Below, piece after piece: positions 58,901 through 64,000 of a stretch of 64,000 nucleotides of DNA. The stretch covers positions 22,242,822 to 22,306,821 of the forward strand of contig CAIIXF020000008.1 in assembly GCA_903813345.2 (NCBI GenBank), read 5' to 3'. A program made the translations under genes and the position numbers. Under the pieces are notes generated by a model that was not told the DNA's origin, searched no databases, and was given only the letters and a program-made list of their open reading frames with translations. How positions within the stretch are numbered: the first letter of the stretch is position 1; each line of letters begins with the position of its first letter. This DNA is from Owenia fusiformis (taxonomy: Eukaryota; Annelida; Polychaeta; Sabellida; Oweniidae).

Positions 58901-60654
58901 CTGTCCTGTATCTGGTTATTGTTAAAGCAGAAATGCCATTGTAACCTTTTCACACAATACATTGTAACCTTTTCACATATACATGAAACTCAAATTTTAT
59001 AGAGTGATACATGGACAATACATGAACTGTATATTACAAGGCATTGACATGCAAAATGTCACCACTTGCCATTTGTTACAGACCCCAATCACCACACACC
59101 AAAAGCGAATGCCAAAACCGAACATTGTCCACAAAAAGTTGAAGGCTATTACAATATATCACTACTTTTTATGGTGACATAACAATGGATTATACTGTTT
59201 TAAAAGTAATATACATGTATAGACATTTAATTGATTTACAGTACATTGTAAACTACATGGGATCGTCAGTACACAACCTTCCTGCAAGTACTATCAAAGT
59301 CAATGGAAAATTTCACATCCACCATTTTGATTAATCCTGTGATTAGATTGGTTACCCTAAAAAACAATATGGCTGACAAAGATGTAAAAAGGAAGGCATT
59401 AACGTGCAAAATATCACCACCTGCCATTTGTTACAGATGCCAAATGCTGAATGCCAAACCACCAAACACCACCAACTGCTGCAAAAAAGTTGGAGTAGTG
59501 GTGACATAAAAATTCACATTCAAAACGTGATTTTTTTTGCAAAGCTCCTTTAATTTAAACCCCAAACATATCAGGCCAAAATATAACTAACAAATTAATG
59601 CACGTAATCCTTGTGTATTATGTTACTTAACGATCACAGTTAGTGACTAAAATGTACTAAATTGACGTCATCAAAACACAAAATGTAGTCTACTTGTTAC
59701 CATAACATTGTATTCTACAAGACAATATTTTTCTTCTTGAATGTGTTGATTCTAACAAATGTGGCAAGCAACATGTACATTTCCATATACGAATCGAAAA
59801 TTGCCAGTTAAGTACTTGTTCCTATTTTTGGCTGATTTTCTTGAAGAACAGACAGTTATTTTTAGACTTGTACAGTGGACACCCTAAATAGGTATATACA
59901 CTGCCTGATTAAACATAAATTGAATATAATGTCGCAAATAGATAAATAAATATCAATAAGAGCACATTCACATGGTAATGAGCAAATTAAGAGTCCTGCG
60001 TTGAATTTCAATGTATTTGGTTGGTTACTTCCTCCATAGGTTATTTCGAACATGGATGATAATTCACATTTCAAGAGGTCAGCCATCTTAAGATCTCGGC
60101 TGTTGGACATTTCGATTTATTTTTTGAAATTTCAAAAACAAACATGGTCGAGGGTGAATTGAAAACCCCCTAAAAATATAAGACAATGTTGAAATAACCC
60201 GATGGTCGAAGTAGCCCCAGGACAAACACTTAGGGAAACACTTAGGAACAAAGAAGCAGTTTTAACTTCCAGTGGACCTGAGGGTTGTAGGATGCCTTGG
60301 CAGTTTGCCTAATTTGTTTGAAAAGGAATCCTCATTCACAGAAAAAAGCCAATGATTGCCATACATGCAAATCTATATGATAAGGCCCTAATCGCACTGG
60401 TGGATCCAGAACCTATCAAGGGGGAGGGTTATTATACAACCGTTTTGCATCTAAAATATTGCATTCTGGACCTTTGATTGCTTATTTTTAGGTTTGATAG
60501 ACTGATCCCTAAAGTATACACAAAATTTAATTCATTTCACTTTTCAGTGAAAAATTCGACGAAAATTAATTCACTCTCTAGACTTTACCTCCTTCAATAG
60601 CTCTCCTGCTTCTAGCTGAACCAGCTCCAATGGTCCTTGATTTTTCTTAGGCAT
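33356..60654 (-). CDS. NPHP1: Nephrocystin-1, complete gene (25 exons)
   Basis: Twenty-five GT-AG exons join without phase conflict into 729 residues plus stop; vertebrate NPHP1 is about 730. Order: N-terminal coiled coil (about residues 1-130), an acidic Glu/Asp region, an SH3 domain (about 210-266), then the long C-terminal nephrocystin homology region with conserved words such as [52 protein letters not shown] and [14 protein letters not shown]1 is a scaffold at the ciliary transition zone and at cell junctions that binds other nephrocystins. The gene spans 27.3 kb; its introns hold a LINE, a DD44E transposon, MITEs, five hairpin-family copies in full or part plus two in intron 1, and minisatellites. 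The start ATG at 60652-60654 opens exon 1 directly before the coiled coil. Identity rests on remembered family sequence, which agrees over the full length. Confidence 0.95.
34064..34990. repeat. 43-bp minisatellite in NPHP1 intron 23
   Basis: About 20 copies of a 43-bp unit with ataacccatactag, catgtaatggatatttgaat and gtaggtac. Some units lack a few bases (gtatgtaaccc form) and the right end is diverged. The minus-strand frame at 34596-34877 is a product of the repeat. Confidence 0.95.
35644..37604 (+). mobile_element. Apparently intact IS630/Tc1-like DNA transposon (DD44E)
   Basis: 1961 bp, with inverted ends of about 125 bp starting gtaccccacacataattttg and flanked by TA (35642-35643, 37605-37606). 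The two arms differ at only a few positions. One uninterrupted transposase frame fills the interior. Inserted in NPHP1 intron 23, opposite to the gene. High arm similarity and an open frame suggest a young insertion. Confidence 0.9.
35918..37195 (+). CDS. Transposase, IS630/Tc1-mariner superfamily, 425 residues, DD44E spacing
   Basis: Intronless frame with one clear start. Residues 38-71 look like a helix-turn-helix ([20 protein letters not shown], then NIRTVQRI). The catalytic core has Asp188 in YYQDEFPIF, Asp278 in [11 protein letters not shown] and Glu323 in [10 protein letters not shown], within the [11 protein letters not shown] context that matches the PPYSPDLNPIE motif of the superfamily. 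The gap between the second Asp and the Glu is 44 residues, longer than Tc1 (34) or the DD37-DD41 groups, and the usual DNAPxH after the second Asp is replaced by DRLGRSGR. The tail is basic and ends PARRN. The assignment to the superfamily is by motif; the subgroup is not one I recognise. Confidence 0.85.
   Translation: MKGKKGFSKGEQNPSSIYFKGRNVEKNIVVKCTRTFTPRRRSSILEQLDQGRSKTNVAGNHGINIRTVQRIASTNQNSPQQRGPKLKIVPNSEVEDVLFDIADHEPFARITEINEKFSLETGVVISNETIKRVLYRRNGGEFVFVSPDKSCEDSNLSQIYDMHLGFIEGLNTALKNHKLTLDDIYYQDEFPIFENKLPSKGRTRKGTKLYARSAYRPTRYTCSAVISRSKAVKVSLTKKNADDSVVRTFAIASESRNRNLWGPGLHRLLPRGAFLVWDRLGRSGRAQNPCKQHYNPQIKAKLEEAGINVVMLPPKGHLLNPSELFNNCIQQKVVRWRPPGDPNDEYSHAIVGPRSFDECAMVVNDALDDMKDKPEMFHEFFNKRATGRDFLNRVAKSSVAKNVKARRSRAGIANRQIFSWPARRN
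37607..38880. other. NPHP1 intron 23 remainder
   Basis: AT-rich. A motif at 38532-38560 (atatccctacaaac with gttcggtgggata) resembles that at 12914-12944 and probably marks a dispersed element end. No gene. Confidence 0.4.
39071..39243 (+). mobile_element. GTCACCACC hairpin-end family copy
   Basis: Starts acaaggcattaacatg, continues atgtcaccaccc and ccatttgttacagatgctga, and ends with the hairpin tgtcaccccttctggtggtcac then gtgacataa. Compact 173-bp form in NPHP1 intron 22. Confidence 0.7.
41479..41653. mobile_element. Small MITE with CTCAGTCAC ends
   Basis: Left end ctcagtcacatgtgatctat and right end, inverted, ctcagtcacgtttgatctac. About 175 bp, NPHP1 intron 18. Superfamily unknown. Confidence 0.55.
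41900..42165. repeat. Degenerate tandem repeat, unit about 40-45 bp
   Basis: About six units of a phrase such as gactagccctagccct followed by catggtgcct and a variable part, in NPHP1 intron 18. Confidence 0.6.
43465..43808. mobile_element. MITE with TTAA ends
   Basis: Starts ttaaagatgcagtcccacct and ends aggtggatctgcatctttaa. TTAA at both ends with inverted AGATGCAG termini suggests a piggyBac-type target, but the element has no coding sequence. NPHP1 intron 18. Confidence 0.55.
44155..44176 (-). promoter_or_regulatory. NPHP1: Combined splice acceptor-donor in NPHP1 intron 18
   Basis: On the minus strand the sequence reads TTTTTTTACAG, then CAG, then GTAAGTTTGC: a strong acceptor and a consensus donor separated by three bases (44164-44166), or directly abutting if CAG is used as the acceptor. 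This is the form of a recursive splice site or a 3-nt microexon. It lies inside the 4.9-kb intron between exons 18 and 19. As a microexon it would add one Ala without changing the frame (G|CAG|CA gives GCA GCA). Confidence 0.45.
44612..45226 (+). mobile_element. GTCACCACC hairpin-end family copy with internal repeats
   Basis: Starts acaaggcattaacatgacaa, ends with the near-perfect hairpin tgtcaccactttttggtggtgaca. The interior has gaccttgagaa and ggtcaaatctt repeats, inverse to those of the copy at 9571-10983. NPHP1 intron 18. Confidence 0.75.
47704..47800 (+). mobile_element. Fragment of the GTCACCACC family
   Basis: Begins acaaggcattaacatgataa then ttgtcaccacctgg; the terminal hairpin is missing. 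NPHP1 intron 12. Confidence 0.55.
48374..48815. mobile_element. MITE with TGTTCCACAACTGGATG ends
   Basis: The left end and the inverse of the right end share tgttccacaactggatg, followed by gactct and gcagttag words. A second palindrome lies inside (gcttcacttagattgactct against agagtctttctaagtgaagc). About 440 bp, NPHP1 intron 12. Confidence 0.65.
49221..51586 (-). mobile_element. 5'-truncated LINE retrotransposon
   Basis: Minus-strand reverse transcriptase frame, 3' end marked by an (AAAT)n tail at 49221-49252. The flanks share ctaagtatt (49212-49220 and 51587-51595), a nine-base target duplication. The 5' part including the endonuclease is missing, as expected for incomplete reverse transcription. 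It lies in NPHP1 intron 12 on the gene's strand. Clade not assigned. Confidence 0.87.
49329..51586 (-). pseudogene. LINE reverse transcriptase, partial
   Basis: The frame runs from the truncated 5' junction through the RT domain to a stop at 49329. Visible RT blocks: [71 protein letters not shown] and the catalytic [12 protein letters not shown]-terminal zinc-knuckle-like segment reads [16 protein letters not shown] then CSAY. A single in-frame TGA at 50931-50933 separates two open parts (511 and about 210 codons); otherwise the frame is open, so decay is slight. This copy cannot move on its own since the 5' region is lost. Confidence 0.87.
53374..55594 (-). CDS. NPHP1: NPHP1 exons 6-10: second acidic run and SH3 domain
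   Basis: Exon 6 55550-55594, exon 7 55026-55140, exon 8 54679-54773, exon 9 54011-54120, exon 10 53374-53407. Exon 6 is a short basic helix ([13 protein letters not shown]). Exon 7 is almost pure Glu/Asp. Exons 8 and 9 encode the SH3 domain: [20 protein letters not shown], then the RT and n-Src loop region, [17 protein letters not shown] and ITFL. The usual second tryptophan of the WW pair is Leu here. In the family this SH3 binds proline-rich partners such as BCAR1 and PTK2B. Confidence 0.94.
54513..54624 (+). mobile_element. GTCACCACC hairpin-end family copy (short)
   Basis: Starts acaaggcataaacatcc, then gatgtcaccacctgccattt; ends ctggtggtgatataa. The phrase aatacaaggc is also present 21 bp earlier. 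NPHP1 intron 8. Confidence 0.6.
55797..56330. repeat. Degenerate 20-21-bp tandem repeat in NPHP1 intron 5
   Basis: Many imperfect copies of gtgatctattgtcaaaagta and variants (agttatctgttgtcagagta) over about 530 bp. A larger period of about 100 bp with cttgtacttgtc is visible at 56040-56290. Confidence 0.8.
56399..60654 (-). CDS. NPHP1: NPHP1 exons 1-5: coiled coil and first acidic stretch
   Basis: Exon 1 60589-60654, exon 2 57596-57745, exon 3 57133-57207, exon 4 56603-56720, exon 5 56399-56456. Exons 1-4 encode heptad-like charged helices (for example [20 protein letters not shown] and [20 protein letters not shown]) that in this family drive self-association and partner binding. Exon 5 starts the acidic region ([19 protein letters not shown]). 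Exon 1 is 22 codons and is separated from exon 2 by 2.8 kb. Confidence 0.93.
57910..58690. other. NPHP1 intron 1 segment with inverted GGATTGGAT words
   Basis: ttaaaaggtggattggatcg at about 58073 recurs inverted near 58655-58680 (gatccaatccaccttttaa), with ttcatgtaaaaggtgg also mirrored near 58632. The two ends suggest a small element of about 610 bp (58073-58681). No coding content. Confidence 0.5.
59036..59180 (+). mobile_element. GTCACCACC hairpin-end family copy
   Basis: Starts acaaggcattgacatgcaaa then atgtcaccacttgcc; ends tatcactactttttatggtgacataa, a decayed hairpin. NPHP1 intron 1. Confidence 0.65.
59391..59506 (+). mobile_element. GTCACCACC hairpin-end family copy (short)
   Basis: Starts gaaggcattaacgtgcaaaa then atatcaccacctgccatttg; ends gttggagtagtggtgacata, without the left hairpin arm. 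NPHP1 intron 1. Confidence 0.6.
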
Positions 60655-61200
60655 ATTCTTAACATTTGGAACGAAAATTGATCGTACGTATTGGACTGTT
60701 CATGTAAAGTATCCAATTATTGAAATTTTAATAGATTTCGGAATATCGTTGTCCGTCCGCCATTTTCAAACATGAACGGTCTACATTTTCATCACTACCT
60801 GCGGTTATATTCCTTCAACGGGAATACTTTCTAATCTAACAATAATTCATTCAAGACGAATTGGTTTATTTTTATGTTCATTTAAGATATGAATCAACGA
60901 TTTTAAGTGTATTTAATATGCAACTACAAACGTGTCATGATTGGTAAATTCCCCGGGATCTTACCTATTTCAAAGACTGACTGATTCCCGGGGCCGGGGA
61001 CTCACAGGTCTATCAGATCAGTCAGCCTTCTAAAGACTGGTAAGTCAACTTCAACTCTCACCGACTTCCAACTCCTAAGGGCCAACTCCCTAATTATTAA
61101 TCAGTTGGGCGCTCTGTTTACGCCGGGGTGAGGAGATCGAATGGATTTCAAGCACTAGCCCCGGGACTAATGAACTTTCCATTTTAATATTAATTTGTCA
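60655..61200 (-). promoter_or_regulatory. Upstream region of NPHP1
   Basis: Immediately upstream of exon 1 on the minus strand. It contains several CCCGGG-rich words at 60950-61170, richer in GC than the surroundings. No clear TATA box. A promoter here is inferred from position only. Confidence 0.3.
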
Positions 61201-64000
61201 TCTGTAATATGTACACAGTACATTTCAGACTTAGTATTTTTAATTGTGCGTTGTCAAGGTTCCACTTATATGATTTTGAGTACAAAGTTAATGTTTCACC
61301 CATTTTATTTTCTGGTAAGAATATGACGTCAAAAAGTAACACATTTCTGGTTAAGGTGATTACTTGGATAAGTTATCTAAAGATGGCGTTTACATTTTGG
61401 CGGGATGAGTCACACGCAGGATGTGTTTAGTGGCTTTAGAAATACTAGTAGACGAGAGGGATGAATCACCAGACATATTTAGGTGAACTTTGTACACATA
61501 TACACAACCATTATAATGTAAGTAATGCTATGTTATTGTATGACTCATACTTTGTAATAATTAATTGATTGTTAAAATGTACATCATTCAGTTCACGGGT
61601 GAAGCGTGTCAGTCCCTGGGGACCGATCCCGGGAATCGTAGAAAGTAATCAAAATATGCTTGCCAACAGAAATTTCGACGAACCTAACGAAAAACTTATT
61701 TGCTTTATAAGACTACCTGTCACGGTATCAATTACGCGATCAGCTCACCGGACTGTCACCACGATCGGTCACGCTTCACGAGAGACCGTCGCGCTGTGTC
61801 CGAATCTGACTGCCCGGGGTCCCGTTAGGATCTCCATCATCTTAATTGAAATTATGACTCCGGGAATTGTTAATATGGTACAATAAGAGTTTGGCAACCT
61901 CAATGTTATGTATATTATTTATACTGTACTGTAGAACAGAAAGCTTCTTTATAGCCTTCAAAAACTAGTATCTTTTTAACAATATACTATTTATCTTTTC
62001 TCGACTCTTTAGATCTAATAACATGGTATGCATGTATTCGTATGTTCAACTATAAATCCATTTAAATGCATACACATGAAAGTTACTTCAACTACACTTC
62101 GCTGGTAAATTTTGATCATTAAATTTATAATTCAACACGTCAGATTTATGATTTAAATCATAGCTTCTGCAAAATAGTACGTAACACATTGTTTAAGATT
62201 CTTGAGACTTATCTGTCAATTGGGTATCGTTTTACCCATAAGCTATTTTTACTTGAATACAGATGTGTTATACGTTCTTTGGACGCCTTGACTTCTTCAC
62301 TGTGGAAGTGTAAATAAAAAGTATATAATTTAGAAATAGGTTTATACACATATGGTTTATCGAGGTTTATTGAACTTTTCTAGTAGACAAATGAAACTCT
62401 TTATTCACTGAGAACTGCATTTAATATTTTGTAACTAATCATTTGATCATATTGAAAGTGAGAGCTGTGTTAGGCTTTTGTGTTTGCCATTCAAATAGAG
62501 GTTTAATAGTTTTTTTTGATAATCACTGTTTAGAATATAAATAGTTCTATAGTCAATTAATTTGTCATTGGATATATTTTTTCAATTTGTTTTCCTGGTA
62601 TGCATTGCCCTTGTATTTTTCTCAATGGCATTTCCTGGTCAATTTCCCTAGTATTTTTCTTTTGTATTACTCTTGTATTTTCAGATACATGATGGTGCTT
62701 TTCTCCCAAAATAGTAATTATTGTAAATCACGATTTCAGACGCGTGTACAATAATTTGTCATTTCATTTTTGATATTATTTACTATTCCACACTTTGTTT
62801 TATAGTTTAGCTTGAACTGTTTGGAGAACAGTATCGCGCTACTTAAATGTTCGTTTAGACACAAATACTTACTTTACATGTATATATACACGAAATTAGT
62901 TTCCTTTTAGCAAATTGATCTTGATTTGACATTGGATTTGAATCTCATAAAGTGTTCAATAATGTAGGCTAGTAAAACATCATAGGAAATAGTTTACACA
63001 CATCGAGCTAGTTCGCCCACTCTAGACCTATAAGCCCGTGTGGAGAATATCAAAAATCTAGTCGAAAACACTAAACATTTTATGTAATTTGATTTTATTT
63101 AAATAGCTAGACGACATCGTATATATTTTAAATGACTGGGATATAGGTCATATATAAATTACTGTTTAGGATTAGCATCAAATGAAAATGAGGTAAGTAA
63201 TCAAATTGCGAGTTAATATTCCGTCTAAAGATAGGATATGTTGTAATTTTTCCTTGATTTGTGTAACTTTGTCTTTAACATAAGGCATAAAGCTGAGCCA
63301 GGCAGCAAGGATAGAGGGTGTGAAATCTTGAAGGCAAACTTTTTAGAAAATTGACATTTCATGTGACATGTTGAGCAAAAAAATATTAATGTTTTTTAGA
63401 AACTCTCAGTTGTCTCTACTCTTCATGGCACCTTCCTCAAGACAGAATCAGAGGAGGGGTGGTTTTGGAGGGTGTACTGTTATAAAATCAATGTGTACAA
63501 TTGACCTACCGATGTATTCTTCATGATCCCAAAAATTACGTCTTCCAAAAAGACCTTTGATATTCTGTCAAATTGTGAATTTCTTTAAAATTCAAATGTA
63601 TAAATTCTCTCTTGAAAATAGATATGACAAATGACACGAACCCAAAATGTTTTTTGTGAAGGTTACTCGCTAGATCTGACTGTGCCTTTATACTTCTGAT
63701 TACCCGTTTTCAGTTCCTCTACACTAAAAGAACAACTTTTCATAAAAGAGAAGGAATCCGTCGATCATACCCAGGCCATACCCATAATGATACCTAGATA
63801 GTAACAGGCAACAGATATTGCTAACTATCACCTGCAGTCTTGCGTCACGACTTCTCGAAGCCCCTTCCCAACCGATGAACTGCCGTTGTTTCATTAAGCC
63901 ACTTATGGTATTGCTATTTTGAAAAAGCTAATTCAAGGAAGAACGAATACTTGCTTTTTATTATAGTTCTACAGTTAAAAAAGTCTGGAGTGAAGTCTGG
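61201..64000. other. Intergenic region, no gene recognised
   Basis: Mostly AT-rich. A GC-richer patch at 61590-61870 carries an open frame of 105 codons (61569-61886) with no recognised domain, and inverted words gaagcgtg (about 61602) and cacgcttc (about 61770). The rest shows no structured repeat or RNA gene. Confidence 0.4.

Overview
The window is nuclear DNA of an animal: AT-rich, with short exons joined by GT-AG introns and a heavy load of DNA transposons. A marine invertebrate, probably a lophotrochozoan such as a mollusc, fits the repeat types, but that placement is inference. No bacterial, viral or organellar gene was seen.

Three host genes can be built exon by exon. (1) The 3' part of an ABCB10-type mitochondrial ABC transporter lies on + (999-11950): ten exons, 429 codons plus stop, covering the end of the membrane domain and the whole nucleotide-binding domain; its 5' exons lie left of the window. 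(2) A BTB-BACK-Kelch protein of the KLHL9/13/26 type lies on - (21850-23902): two coding exons, 610 residues. (3) A complete nephrocystin-1 gene (NPHP1) lies on - (33356-60654): 25 exons with every splice phase consistent, 729 residues, close to the vertebrate length. The genes share no evident pathway.

Most of the rest is mobile DNA and tandem repeats. At least six mariner-like elements with long (about 100-210 bp) terminal inverted repeats flanked by TA were seen (1229-3329 containing 1948-2958; 4883-5953; 13597-14671; 29301-30161; about 30635-31727). A 5-kb foldback-like element with tandem subrepeats in both arms spans 13490-18499. An apparently intact IS630/Tc1-like transposon with an unusual D-D-E spacing (DD44E) lies in an NPHP1 intron (35644-37604). 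A dispersed family with hairpin ends (TGTCACCAC...GTGGTGACA) has eight copies here, and a related family has one. A 5'-truncated LINE with a target-site duplication lies in NPHP1 intron 12. Minisatellites occur in introns of ABCB10 and NPHP1.

The most unusual items are: a triple 299-bp tandem array in an ABCB10 intron, each unit carrying a tRNA-like Pol III module and an exon-like segment with good splice sites; the DD44E transposon; a combined acceptor-donor site (recursive splice site or 3-nt microexon) in NPHP1; a mariner end that seems to supply the branch point of an ABCB10 exon; and the foldback element, whose right arm preserves the empty site of a mariner inserted in its left arm. All calls come from reading the sequence; no database search was run.
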